Part shown: positions 1-8,405 of the stretch, piece after piece
How positions within the stretch are numbered: the stretch's first letter is position 1
Layout: every line of letters starts with the position of its first letter
Source: Streptomyces cyaneus
Lineage (GTDB): Bacteria; Actinomycetota; Actinomycetes; Streptomycetales; Streptomycetaceae
Assembly (NCBI RefSeq): GCF_004028635.1
Contig: NZ_RQJW01000003.1
Location: 1,054,001 to 1,118,000, forward strand
Length of the DNA: 64,000 bases
Direction of reading: 5' to 3'
Position numbers and translations under genes: made by a program
The notes under the pieces: model-generated
What the model saw: the letters and a program-made list of their open reading frames with translations, nothing else
Told to the model about the DNA's origin: nothing
Database searches by the model: none

Positions 1-255
1 GACGGGCAGGTCCCAGTCGGGGTCGGCCTCGACGGTCTGGCGCACGGTGTCGTCGGCGGCGGCGAACCGCACCCGCAGCGTCTCGGTGGCGTCCACGACC
101 TGGCGTATCACGGCCCGGAAGTGCTGTGGGTCGACGGGCCCGTGGATCTCGGTGTACTCGCCCACGTTGCAGGCGGGGCCGGCCGGATCGAGCCGCTGAC
201 CGAACCACATCGAGCGCTGGGCGGCGGACAGGTCCAGGTCCAGTGCGTCGGTCAT
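1..255 (-). CDS. Non-ribosomal peptide synthetase, N-terminal condensation-domain fragment (partial, runs off window)
   Basis: The 85 visible codons begin MTDALDLDLSAAQRSMWFGQ and continue in the style of an NRPS condensation domain: the LSxAQxxMWF opening, then NVGEY and later ETLRVRF. This is the start of the first C domain; the catalytic HHxxxDG lies outside the window. The ATG at 255 overlaps the stop of the upstream PLP-enzyme gene (ATGA), so the two are translationally coupled and the enzyme probably supplies a building block. A C domain at the extreme N terminus suggests an elongation module or a lipo-initiating module. Product and later domains cannot be told from here. Confidence 0.85.
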   Translation of the reverse strand, partial: MTDALDLDLSAAQRSMWFGQRLDPAGPACNVGEYTEIHGPVDPQHFRAVIRQVVDATETLRVRFAAADDTVRQTVEADPDWDLPV

Positions 256-1553
256 CGGCCCTCCGCCACGACGACGGATCCGGCGCCGGTCAGCAGCCGT
301 TGCACCTGCTCGGCGACGTACAGGGGACCCGTGTCGCGGCCCGGCCAGGGGACGCGCAGCCAGGGCTCGGCGGGGATCAGCGTGAGGTCGTGGGCCTGGC
401 GGGCGCGGCCGCCGCCGGTGATGTTGAGGAGCACGAGTTCGTCGCGGCGGACCTGCCCGGCCCGCACCGCGTCGGCCAGCGCGGCGAGGGCGACTCCGGC
501 GCCCGGCTCGATGTCGATGCCCTCGACCTCCTCGAAGAGCGCCATGGCGGCGAGCGCGGACTCGTTGTCGGTACATCGCACGGCGCCGCCGCTCTCGCCG
601 AGCACGTCCCGGACTCCGCCGCGGACGGTGAACGGCGGGCGGCGGTTGGTCAGTTCGCGGGCGAGCGGCTCGTGTTCGCGGTGGGCCGGGGCGGGGCCGG
701 TCTCCCGCCAGGCGTCGTACAGCGGCGTGAAGGGCGTGTTCTGGCACATCAGCAGGCGGGGCAGTGCCTCGTCGCCCGTGCGGAGGCGACGTGCCGTCTC
801 GTGCGCGCCGATGGCCCCGGTACCGCTGCCGACGGCCTGTACGTACGTCTCCGGCAGCCGCCCCAGCTCCTCGGCGGCGGCCGGTATGACGGTCCCGAGG
901 CCGTCCCGGCGGCCGACGTTGCGCGCGCCGCCCTCCGCGTGATGGCCCGGGAGTTGGGCGAGAAGGTCGGCGCAGGCGATGGCGTCGCTGTAGGTGGCGG
1001 TGCCCTCGAGGACGACGAGCCGGACACAGGGGTCGAGCGGGGCGGGGAACCGCATCCGCTCCAGGGCGGGGGCGGGCACGACGAGCAGACAGGGCACCCG
1101 GTGCCGGCCGGCGGCCCAGGCGAAGGCGGCGGCGGTGTTGCCCGCCGACGGGATCACCAGGACCGGCGGGTCGGCGGGCAGCCTGCCGAGCACGGTGTAC
1201 GCCTCGAGGTCCTTGAACGTGCAGGTGGGCAGCTGTGCCCCGCGTTCGGGCCAGTGGCCGTTGAAGGCGACCCACAGCCGGTCGAGGCCGATCCGGCGGC
1301 CGAGCCGTTCGGCGGGGAGGACGACCGGGCCGGGCACGTCGGGGAAGGAACGCGCCACCGGCAGCAGCGGGGCGTACCGGAACAGCCCGGTGCCTTCACC
1401 GACGCGGGTTCCGGTTCCGTCGTACTCGGTGCGCAGAAATGCCGGTTCGTGGCCACGGGGGCAGTCGAGGAGGAGACCGTCGTCCGCGTAACGGGTTCCG
1501 CACGAGGAACAGACGAGTGTGTAGTGACGTGTTCCCGGACGTACTCCGGACAT
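252..1553 (-). CDS. PLP-dependent cysteate synthase / threonine synthase-like enzyme
   Basis: This 433-residue protein has the fold-type II PLP enzyme layout. A Cys-rich N terminus (LVCSSCGTRY, then CPRGH) is typical of threonine-synthase and cysteate-synthase relatives. The likely PLP lysine is in CTFKDLEAY, with a phosphate-cup stretch SAGNTAAAFAWA and a later GSGTGAIGAHE loop. In archaea, cysteate synthase makes cysteate from phosphoserine and sulfite; threonine synthase uses phosphohomoserine. The sequence resembles the cysteate branch, but the substrate is inferred. The ATG at 1553 is preferred over further-upstream codons because GGAAGG lies about 10 nt before it. Coupling to the NRPS suggests it makes an unusual amino acid such as cysteate or a 2,3-diamino acid precursor. 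Confidence 0.75.
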   Translation of the reverse strand: MSGVRPGTRHYTLVCSSCGTRYADDGLLLDCPRGHEPAFLRTEYDGTGTRVGEGTGLFRYAPLLPVARSFPDVPGPVVLPAERLGRRIGLDRLWVAFNGHWPERGAQLPTCTFKDLEAYTVLGRLPADPPVLVIPSAGNTAAAFAWAAGRHRVPCLLVVPAPALERMRFPAPLDPCVRLVVLEGTATYSDAIACADLLAQLPGHHAEGGARNVGRRDGLGTVIPAAAEELGRLPETYVQAVGSGTGAIGAHETARRLRTGDEALPRLLMCQNTPFTPLYDAWRETGPAPAHREHEPLARELTNRRPPFTVRGGVRDVLGESGGAVRCTDNESALAAMALFEEVEGIDIEPGAGVALAALADAVRAGQVRRDELVLLNITGGGRARQAHDLTLIPAEPWLRVPWPGRDTGPLYVAEQVQRLLTGAGSVVVAEGR

Positions 1554-1805
1554 CTTCGCTCGCCTTCCGCAGTTCCGCATTTCGCTGATCAATTTGACCG
1601 TGCTCTTCAGGAAGGGCGGGCGACGGGCGAATTACCTTTTCACAACGCCGGGTTGACGGATGGGAAGCGCTTACTCATTTCTTACCCGGAACGTCGGACT
1701 GTTCAGTTCCGCTTCATCTGCCCTTATCTGCCGGACAGTCGGGAAAGCACATGCCGTGGAGATCATCCGAGGCGCCGCAAGTCGTGAGGAAAGGGTGGCG
1801 GAAAC

Positions 1806-2918
1806 ATGGGTCATACGCCGATGCATACGACTGCGGGGAAAGGGGTAGAGCTCTCCCCCTGGCTCCCGTCCCAGGTTCCGGTTTCCCTTCTGTCGCCGCA
1901 TGACAGGGCGGCGAACGGCACGTACGGGGAGCCGTCGCCCGAGTCGCTGCTGACGGCGTATCGAAAGATGGTCCTCGGGCGCCGCTTCGACGAGCAGGCG
2001 ACCGCGCTCGCCCGGCAGGGCAGGCTCGCGGTGCACCCGTCGAGCCTCGGCCAGGAGGCCTGTCAGGTCGGTGCCGCGCTCGCGCTGCGCGCCGCGGACT
2101 GGCTGTTCCCCACCTACCGGGACTGCGTCGCACTTGTCAGCCGAGGGATCGACCCGGTCGAGGCGCTGACGCTGCTGCGCGGCGACGCCCACTGCGGCTA
2201 CGACCCACTGCGCCACCGCACCGCACCGCAGTGCACCCCGCTCGCCACCCACGCCGCGCACGCCACCGGACTGGCCCACGCCGAGCGCCTCAAGGGCGCC
2301 GACACGGTCGCCCTGGCGCTCGTCGGCGACGGCGCCACCAGCGAGGGCGACTTCCACGAGGCGCTCAATCTGGCGGGCGTGCTGCGCGCGCCGGTGGTCT
2401 TCCTCGTGCAGAACAACCGGTACGCCATCTCCGTCCCGCTGTCCGCCCAGTGCGCGGCACCGGGCCTGGCCTACAAGGGCGTCGGCTACGGCGTCCGCGC
2501 GGAACAGGTGGACGGCAACGACGCCGCGGCCGTCCTCGCCGTGCTGACTACGGCGATCGAGGACGCGCGGGCGGGCGGCGGACCGTGGCTGGTCGAGGCG
2601 CACACCTACCGCCTGGGCCCGCACACCAGCGCCGACGACCCCTCCCGCTACCGCCCGGCCGAGGAGGCCGAGCACTGGCGCCGGCGCGACCCGATCACCC
2701 GCCTGGAGTCCGCCCTGCGCGAGCGCGGCGTGCTGACCCCCGAGGCCGCCGAGTCCGCGACCGCCGAGGCGGAGGCGTACGCCGCCGACCTGCGCGCACG
2801 GTTCGCCGAGGACCCCGACCTCACCCCCCTGGCCCTGTTCGACCACGTCTTTGCCTCGCCACCCCCGCACCTGACCGAACAACGCGCCGCGCTGCGTGCC
2901 GAGTTGGAGGGACGCTGA
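1806..2918 (+). CDS. 2-oxoacid (branched-chain or pyruvate) dehydrogenase E1 component, alpha subunit
   Basis: The 370-residue protein carries the thiamine-diphosphate signature GDGATSEGDFHEALN followed by QNNRYAIS, and the E1-alpha stretch RRFDEQATALARQGRLAVHPS. It forms the decarboxylating heterotetramer with the downstream E1-beta. Candidate substrates are pyruvate and branched 2-oxoacids; the sequence alone does not decide. The ATG at 1806 has GAGGAAAG about 10 nt upstream. The next gene starts 1 nt after the stop, so the two form an operon. It is divergent from the NRPS-linked gene, with the shared control region at 1554-1805. Confidence 0.88.
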   Translation: MGHTPMHTTAGKGVELSPWLPSQVPVSLLSPHDRAANGTYGEPSPESLLTAYRKMVLGRRFDEQATALARQGRLAVHPSSLGQEACQVGAALALRAADWLFPTYRDCVALVSRGIDPVEALTLLRGDAHCGYDPLRHRTAPQCTPLATHAAHATGLAHAERLKGADTVALALVGDGATSEGDFHEALNLAGVLRAPVVFLVQNNRYAISVPLSAQCAAPGLAYKGVGYGVRAEQVDGNDAAAVLAVLTTAIEDARAGGGPWLVEAHTYRLGPHTSADDPSRYRPAEEAEHWRRRDPITRLESALRERGVLTPEAAESATAEAEAYAADLRARFAEDPDLTPLALFDHVFASPPPHLTEQRAALRAELEGR

Positions 2919-2919
2919 C

Positions 2920-5001
2920 ATGACGACGACCGTGGCGATGGCGCAGGCGCTCAACGCCGCCCTGCGGGACGCGCTCGGCGCCGACGAGCGCGTCGTGGTC
3001 TTCGGCGAGGACGTCGGCCGCCTCGGCGGTGTCTTCCGGGTCACCGACGGGCTCACCGAGGAGTTCGGCGACCGGCGCTGCTTCGACACCCCCGTCAGCG
3101 AGGCCGGCATCACGGGCCTCGCGGTCGGCATGGCGATGGCCGGGTTCCGACCGGTGGTGGAGATGCAGTTCGACGCGTTCGCCTACCCCGCGTTCGAGCA
3201 GATCGCCTCCCACATGGCCAAGATGCGCAACCGCACCCGAGGTGCGCTTCCCCTGCCGCTGGTCGTCCGGATCCCGTACGGCGGCGGCATCGGCGGTGTG
3301 GAGCACCACAGCGACTCCAGTGAGGCGTACTACGCGCACACGGCCGGTCTGAAGGTGGTGACGCCGGCGACGGCCGCCGACGCCTACTCCCTGCTGCGGG
3401 AGGCGATCGACGACCCGGACCCGGTGATCTTCCTGGAGCCCAAGCGCCACTACTGGACCAAGGAGACGCTCCGACTCCCGTCCCGCACCGAGCCGTTCGG
3501 CACCGCCGCGATACGCCGGCCTGGGAGCGACGCGACGCTGGTCGCGTACGGCCCCTCTGTCGCCGTCGCCCTGGAGGCGGCCCGGGCGGCCGAGGCCGAG
3601 GGCCTCGACGTGGAGGTGCTGGACCTGCGCACCCTCGTCCCGCTGGACGACCGTACGCTCACCGCGTCGGTACGCCGCACCGGCCGCTGTCTCGTCGTGC
3701 ACGAGGCACAGGGCTTCGCCGGGGTCGGCGCCGAGATCGCGGCCCGGGTGCAGGAGCGGTGCTTCGACGCGCTGGTCGCGCCGGTGCTGCGGGTCACCGG
3801 CTTCGACATACCGTATCCGCCCCCGCTGCTGGAGGACGCTCATCTGCCGGGCGCTGGGCGGGTGTTGGAGGCGCTGCGCCGACTGCTGCCGGGCGGTATC
3901 GAGCAACGGCCCCGTCAAGTCGCGCTCACTACCTCCGACTCGACCGGCCGGACCTTCCATCTGCCCGATCTGGGCGAGGGGTTGGCGGACGCCGAAATGC
4001 TGGAGTGGATGGTCGCGGTGGGCGACGCGGTCCGGCAGGACCAGGTCGTGGCCGAGGTGGAGACGGCCAAGTCGGTGGTGACGCTGCCGAGTCCGTACGC
4101 GGGGACGGTGACGGCCCTGCACTGCGGGGCGGGCGAGGTGGTGCGGGTGGGGGATCCGTTGCTGACGGTGACTCACCCCGCGTCGGAGGAACCCGGTTCA
4201 GGGGCCGTCCTCACCGGCTACGGGACGAACGGGGCGCGGTGGTCCGCACCGGCATCCACCGCCACGGCCAGGACCCCCGCCAGGGCCACGGCCACGGGCA
4301 CCGCGGACACGCCGATCCGCCCGTCGGGCACGGACACCCGCACGCAGCTCGACGCCACTGCCGACAAATACCTCCGCAGTCACCGCGACACGCCCGCCGT
4401 CACCATCTGGGCGGACGCCGACGCCACGAACCTCCTCGCCGCCCGGGCCACCCACAGCACAGGCCTGCTGCCGCTGCTCGCGCAGGCGTGTCTGGCCGGG
4501 CTCGCCGCCTTCCCCGACCTCAACGCCCGTGTCGACACCGGCCGCGGGGAGATCGTCCGCCTTCCCGACGTGCACCTCGGCTTCGCCGCGCAGACCACCC
4601 ACGGCCTGGTCGTCCCCGTGGTCCGGAACGCGCACCGGCTCACCCTGGACGACCTCGCGGCCGAACTGCGCCGCCTGACCGGCCTCGCCCGCGAGGACGC
4701 CCTCCCCCTGGAACACCGGACCGGCGGCACCTTCACCCTGAACAACTACGGCCCCCTCGCAGTCGACGGCGCCACACCGATCCTCAACCACCCCCAGTCC
4801 GCGATGCTCGGCGTCGGCCGCATCACGGACCGCCCCTGGGCGGTGGACGGCGGCGTGGAGGTGCGCAAGGTCGTCACCATCTCGCTCACCTTCGACCACC
4901 GGGTGTGCGACGGGGGCACCGCGGCCGCATTCCTGCGCCATGTCACCGACCGCGTCGTCACCGACCGCCTCATCACCGGCCCGGCGGCTGACGGCGGCTG
5001 A
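2920..5001 (+). CDS. Fused 2-oxoacid dehydrogenase E1-beta / lipoyl E2 acyltransferase
   Basis: One uninterrupted 693-residue frame encodes two complex subunits. Residues 1 to about 325 are E1-beta (FGEDVGRLGGVFRVT, FDTPVSEAGITG, IPYGGGIGG). Residues about 345-420 are a lipoyl domain (FHLPDLGEGLADAEMLEW) with the lipoylated Lys384 in VETAKSVV. Residues about 475-690 are the acyltransferase, ending with the catalytic DHRVCDGG (His660). E1-beta and E2 are normally separate proteins. No recognisable E3-binding domain lies between lipoyl and catalytic domains; only an Ala/Thr/Pro-rich linker is seen. The ATG at 2920 follows GGAGGGACGCTGAC, and the E1-alpha stop is immediately before it. E3 is not in this window. 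The fusion would fix E1 and E2 at 1:1 stoichiometry (inference). Confidence 0.88.
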   Translation: MTTTVAMAQALNAALRDALGADERVVVFGEDVGRLGGVFRVTDGLTEEFGDRRCFDTPVSEAGITGLAVGMAMAGFRPVVEMQFDAFAYPAFEQIASHMAKMRNRTRGALPLPLVVRIPYGGGIGGVEHHSDSSEAYYAHTAGLKVVTPATAADAYSLLREAIDDPDPVIFLEPKRHYWTKETLRLPSRTEPFGTAAIRRPGSDATLVAYGPSVAVALEAARAAEAEGLDVEVLDLRTLVPLDDRTLTASVRRTGRCLVVHEAQGFAGVGAEIAARVQERCFDALVAPVLRVTGFDIPYPPPLLEDAHLPGAGRVLEALRRLLPGGIEQRPRQVALTTSDSTGRTFHLPDLGEGLADAEMLEWMVAVGDAVRQDQVVAEVETAKSVVTLPSPYAGTVTALHCGAGEVVRVGDPLLTVTHPASEEPGSGAVLTGYGTNGARWSAPASTATARTPARATATGTADTPIRPSGTDTRTQLDATADKYLRSHRDTPAVTIWADADATNLLAARATHSTGLLPLLAQACLAGLAAFPDLNARVDTGRGEIVRLPDVHLGFAAQTTHGLVVPVVRNAHRLTLDDLAAELRRLTGLAREDALPLEHRTGGTFTLNNYGPLAVDGATPILNHPQSAMLGVGRITDRPWAVDGGVEVRKVVTISLTFDHRVCDGGTAAAFLRHVTDRVVTDRLITGPAADGG

Positions 5002-5002
5002 C

Positions 5003-5959
5003 TCACCGGCGGCTCTCAGGAGGGCGCCGGTCCGCCCTGCGCTGCGCCAGCCACAGGGCGACCTCCTCCGAGATCGGCTGCCCGGTCTCCAGTTCGACGA
5101 AGCCGAACTGGCCGCCCTGGTTGCACTCCAGGAACCACCAGATGCCGTCCTCGTCCTCGGCGAAGTCGAAGGCGGCGTACGCCAGTCCGGCGAGGGTGAC
5201 GTACTCGTGCACCGACTTGCCGATGCGTTCGGGAACCGGGACCGGCTCCCAGGCGTGCCCGGTGTCGCCGTAGCGTCCGTCGACCTGGCCGGGTTCGGCG
5301 GTCTTGCGCGCGGCGAACAGCCGGGTGCCGACGCAGGTAAGCCGGATGTCGGCCCGCTTGGGCACGTACCGCTGCAGCAGCGCGGGCCCGGCCGCGACCG
5401 CGGCGAAGTCCGTGTCACGGCCGACGAGGGCGGTGGGCAGGGCCAGTCCGGGATCTCCGGGCGGCGGCCCCGAGGCGGACTTCACCACCACGTCCCGGTA
5501 CTCCTCGGCGAACTCCCGCGCCAGCCGGGGTGACGTGGTGAAGACCGTCGGCGGTACGGCGAAGCCGCTGAGGTGGGCGACCCTCAACTGCCAGGGTTTC
5601 AGCCGGGCCTGGTCGGCGTTGCGCGGATGGTTCATCCACCGTGCGGCGGCGGAGTGGAGCATCCCGTACAGCGCCTGTCGGGTCTCGGCGGTCAGCCACG
5701 GTGAGGGGTCGGCCGCATGCGCGGCCGGTTCGCCGGGCCTGCGCACCCAGACCGAGCGCAGGCCTCCCATGCTGAGCACATGTCCGTTGACGGACAGGTG
5801 CCCGTCGAAGTCGCCGTGGGCGTAGTCGGCGGACAGCACGGCCTTGCCCGGCAGGTCGGCGGGGTCCAGTCGCAGCACGGGCGTCCCCGTCCCGTGCAGC
5901 CTGGCCACCACCATGTCGGCGGTCACGTCCTCTTCGGACGTCAGGATCAGTACGGTCAT
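5003..5959 (-). CDS. tgmB: ATP-grasp ribosomal peptide maturase (graspetide macrocyclase, TgmB/MvdD-like)
   Basis: The 318-residue protein has the N-terminal pre-ATP-grasp fold (VLILTSEEDVTADMVVARL), a central VVVKSASG nucleotide-binding strand and the C-terminal metal-binding FLECNQGGQFGFVE, as in the MvdC/MvdD/TgmB group. This family joins Asp/Glu side chains of a precursor to Thr/Ser (ester) or Lys (amide) using ATP. The gene lies 14 nt downstream of the matching small precursor gene on the same strand, the usual two-gene order. No methyltransferase or transporter gene is adjacent. The start ATG at 5959 has a weak ribosome binding site, so translation may depend on the precursor gene upstream. 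Confidence 0.88.
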   Translation of the reverse strand: MTVLILTSEEDVTADMVVARLHGTGTPVLRLDPADLPGKAVLSADYAHGDFDGHLSVNGHVLSMGGLRSVWVRRPGEPAAHAADPSPWLTAETRQALYGMLHSAAARWMNHPRNADQARLKPWQLRVAHLSGFAVPPTVFTTSPRLAREFAEEYRDVVVKSASGPPPGDPGLALPTALVGRDTDFAAVAAGPALLQRYVPKRADIRLTCVGTRLFAARKTAEPGQVDGRYGDTGHAWEPVPVPERIGKSVHEYVTLAGLAYAAFDFAEDEDGIWWFLECNQGGQFGFVELETGQPISEEVALWLAQRRADRRPPESRR

Positions 5960-5973
5960 TCGCGCGCGGATCG

Positions 5974-6165
5974 TCAGTCGTCGAAGTGGGTCGCGGATCC
6001 GGCGGTCGACGTCGTCGTGCCGACCGCGAGCAGGAGGTCCGGGTCACTGACGGCGGGGCGACCGTCGGGCAGCACGTTCAGTTGGCGGGCCGGGTCGAAG
6101 TGATAGGGCGTCACCGCGTTCGGAAGCCCCCTGGGAAAGGCGTAGTTGAGGGTGAACGGTCGCAT
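5974..6165 (-). CDS. tgmA: Graspetide precursor peptide (putative ATP-grasp-modified RiPP)
   Basis: The 63-residue peptide opens MRPFTLNYAFPRG and ends TTTSTAGSATHFDD. The C-terminal 14 residues hold six Thr, Ser hydroxyl donors, plus further Ser residues, and an Asp-Asp acceptor pair, which suits ester-linked rings made by the adjacent ATP-grasp enzyme. Residues 1 to about 48 would be the leader; YHFDPARQLNVLPDGRP is the likely recognition region. The ATG at 6165 is chosen because GGAGG lies 8 nt upstream; further-upstream in-frame codons lack such a site. Family membership (ATP-grasp target RiPP, SAV_5884-type) is recognised by eye. Ring topology is unknown. Confidence 0.85.
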   Translation of the reverse strand: MRPFTLNYAFPRGLPNAVTPYHFDPARQLNVLPDGRPAVSDPDLLLAVGTTTSTAGSATHFDD

Positions 6166-6210
6166 GGTGGTACCTCCGATGCACGATGCAGTGCGCATGA
6201 TTTACCGTCA

Positions 6211-6231
6211 CTTACGCACTACATCCGTAAG
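6211..6231. promoter_or_regulatory. Inverted repeat CTTACG-N9-CGTAAG, possible operator between tgmA and the esterase gene
   Basis: A perfect 6-bp inverted repeat with a 9-nt spacer lies in the divergent intergenic region, 46 bp upstream of the precursor start and in an AT-richer stretch. Its position fits a regulator site for the graspetide genes. The repeat is short and no regulator gene is adjacent, so this is a weak call. Confidence 0.3.
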
Positions 6232-6355
6232 GAATTCATCACTTTCCGCCACATAGGAGTGAAGGTCGTCACACCCTTCACAGGATTTCCTGAGTCATCA
6301 CAGGGGTCCTTGACGCTGAACCGTTTCATTGCTTCTCTCGAAACACAGTTCTTCA

Positions 6356-6369
6356 TGGGAGCGCTCCCA
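6356..6369 (+). promoter_or_regulatory. CebR-type operator TGGGAGCGCTCCCA
   Basis: This is a perfect 14-bp palindrome identical to the consensus bound by CebR, the cellobiose-responsive LacI-family repressor of Streptomyces. It lies 23 bp before the GTG start of the secreted tandem esterase gene, where a bound repressor would block transcription. It implies induction by cello-oligosaccharides. The cebR gene itself is not in the window. Confidence 0.9.
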
Positions 6370-6392
6370 ACCCCCACGTGAAAGGGATCCCC

Positions 6393-8387
6393 GTGCAGAC
6401 ACCCCCTCACCCCAGACGCATCCTTTCGGCCCTCCTCACCGCGGCACTCGTCGCCTGCCTTCTGTCGCTGTCCTGGGCGGGCGGCTCTCCGGCGCGGGCG
6501 GCGGCGGGCGACGGCTCGGTGTCCGACCCCAACATCGTCTACGTGGGCCGCTGGGACACGAGTTCGGGCACCGCCGCCGTGCCCCACTGGTCCGGCGCGT
6601 ACCTCCAGACGGCTTTCACCGGCACCACGGTGAAGGTCAGGGCGCGGGACGCGGTCAACTTCTACGCGAGCGTCGACGGCGGACCCGACGTCTTCCACGC
6701 GGCCGTGCGCGGGACGGTGAACCTCACTCCCCAACCCCTGTCCTCCGGCACCCACACCCTGCGGATCTCCTACCGCTCCGGCGACACCGTCTTCCAGGGC
6801 CTGGTGCTGGACCCCGGCGCGCACACGGTCGCTCCGGCCATGCCGTCAGGGCTGGTCGAGTTCGTCGGGGACTCCATCACCGCCGGCGCCCTCACCGACC
6901 GGCTGGCGCTCGACTCGTACGCCTGGAAGACCGGCGAGCGGCTGGGGATGCGGCACACCCGGATCGCCCGCGCGGGCTACTGCCTGGTCGCCCAGTCCGG
7001 TTGTACGGGCCTGAGCAGCCAGTACTTCAGGACCGGCAGCACCGGCGAGCAGAACTGGGACTTCTCCCGGTACGGGGCGAGCGCGGTCGTCGTCAACCTG
7101 GGCACCAACGACATCGGCCACGGCGTGTCCGGCTCCGCCTTCCAGGCGGCGTACACCAAGTTCCTGAGCGACCTGCGCGCGAAGTACCCCGCTGCGCACC
7201 TCTTCGCCGTGCAGACCCTCAAGAAGCGCTATGTGACGGAGACCAGGGCCGCCGTGAGCGCCCGCAACGGCTCCGGTGACGCCAAGGTGCACTACGTCGA
7301 CACCACGGGCTGGCTCACCGACGGCACCGACTACGAGGACGGCAACGGCCATCCCAACGAGGCGGGGCACACCAGGTTCGCAGCGCGCCTTGGGCCCGTC
7401 ATCGCCGCCCGGCTGGGCAGTGCCACCGGTGTGTCCACCCGGGCGGCCGCTCCCGGCCAGCCCGGCGACCCCAACATCAAGTTCGTCGGCCGTTGGGACA
7501 CCCGGAGTTCCAGCACCCTCTACACCCCGTACTGGGCCGGCGCGTACTACCGGGTCGGGTTCACCGGCCGGACGGTCAAGCTCAAGCAGCGCAACACCAT
7601 CGACTTCTGGGCGCGCATCGACAACGGGCCGGTGAAGTTCTACGACGACGTCAAGGGCACCGTGGACCTGACGCCGACGGCGCTGGCCTCCGGCAACCAC
7701 ACCCTCCAGGTCAACTACCAGGTGGTCGCCGGGTCGTACCGCGGCGACGCCGTGTTCCAGGGGCTGGTCCTCGACAGTGGGGCGACCACTTTCGCGCCGT
7801 CGGCTCCGGCCCAGGTGATCGAGTTCGTCGGCGACTCGATCACGGTGGGCACCACCACCTCGCAGAACGCCCGTACCGCGTACGGCTGGCTGATCGGCGA
7901 ACGGCTCGGGGTGGAGCACACCCAGATCGCCCAGGGCGGCGCCTGTCTGGTCGCCACGGCGGACGGATGCGTCGGCCTGGAGCAGCAGTTCACCAGGCTC
8001 AATCCCAACTCCCCCACGCCCGACTGGGACTTCACCCGCTACCAGGCGGACGCCGTCGTCATCAACCTCGGCACCAACGACGTGGGCCATGGCGTCAGCT
8101 CGACGCAGTTCCAGTCGGCGTACGGCAGTCTGCTGCGCAAGGTCCGCGCCGCCTACCCACGGGCCTGGATCTTCGCGCTGGAGACCTTCCGCGGCCGCTA
8201 CGTCCCGCAGACCGAAGCGGCCGTCAAGGCGGCCGTCGACGGCGGCGACAGCAGGGTCTCCTTCGTCGACACGACGGGCTGGCTGGGCTCCGGCGATCTG
8301 ACGGACTCCGTCCACCCGAACGACCAGGGCCACCGCGTCATCGCCGACCGTCTGGCACCGATCATCGCGGCGCGAATCGGCGGCTGA
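6393..8387 (+). CDS. Secreted tandem-module SGNH/GDSL carbohydrate esterase (CE2-like)
   Basis: The protein (664 residues from the GTG at 6393) starts with a signal peptide ending around ARAAAGDG. Two homologous modules follow. Each has an N-terminal beta-sandwich opening with xxxVGRWDTxSS, then an SGNH hydrolase with FVGDSIT, GTNDxGHG and a C-terminal HPNxxGH. Both modules keep the Ser, Asn and Asp/His positions, so both may be active. The layout matches carbohydrate esterase family 2, which removes acetyl groups from plant polysaccharides. The start is placed at 6393 because GAAAGG precedes it by 7 nt. The CebR-type box just upstream puts it in the cellulose-utilisation regulon, in agreement with the predicted function. 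Confidence 0.85.
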   Translation: MQTPPHPRRILSALLTAALVACLLSLSWAGGSPARAAAGDGSVSDPNIVYVGRWDTSSGTAAVPHWSGAYLQTAFTGTTVKVRARDAVNFYASVDGGPDVFHAAVRGTVNLTPQPLSSGTHTLRISYRSGDTVFQGLVLDPGAHTVAPAMPSGLVEFVGDSITAGALTDRLALDSYAWKTGERLGMRHTRIARAGYCLVAQSGCTGLSSQYFRTGSTGEQNWDFSRYGASAVVVNLGTNDIGHGVSGSAFQAAYTKFLSDLRAKYPAAHLFAVQTLKKRYVTETRAAVSARNGSGDAKVHYVDTTGWLTDGTDYEDGNGHPNEAGHTRFAARLGPVIAARLGSATGVSTRAAAPGQPGDPNIKFVGRWDTRSSSTLYTPYWAGAYYRVGFTGRTVKLKQRNTIDFWARIDNGPVKFYDDVKGTVDLTPTALASGNHTLQVNYQVVAGSYRGDAVFQGLVLDSGATTFAPSAPAQVIEFVGDSITVGTTTSQNARTAYGWLIGERLGVEHTQIAQGGACLVATADGCVGLEQQFTRLNPNSPTPDWDFTRYQADAVVINLGTNDVGHGVSSTQFQSAYGSLLRKVRAAYPRAWIFALETFRGRYVPQTEAAVKAAVDGGDSRVSFVDTTGWLGSGDLTDSVHPNDQGHRVIADRLAPIIAARIGG

Positions 8388-8405
8388 CCGCGCCGGTCTT
8401 CCCTG

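Noticed and set aside
126..1787. A long plus-strand frame opposite the cysteate-synthase-like gene
   Set aside because: The minus-strand frame has PLP-enzyme motifs; the plus-strand product is low-complexity Gly/Arg/Glu.
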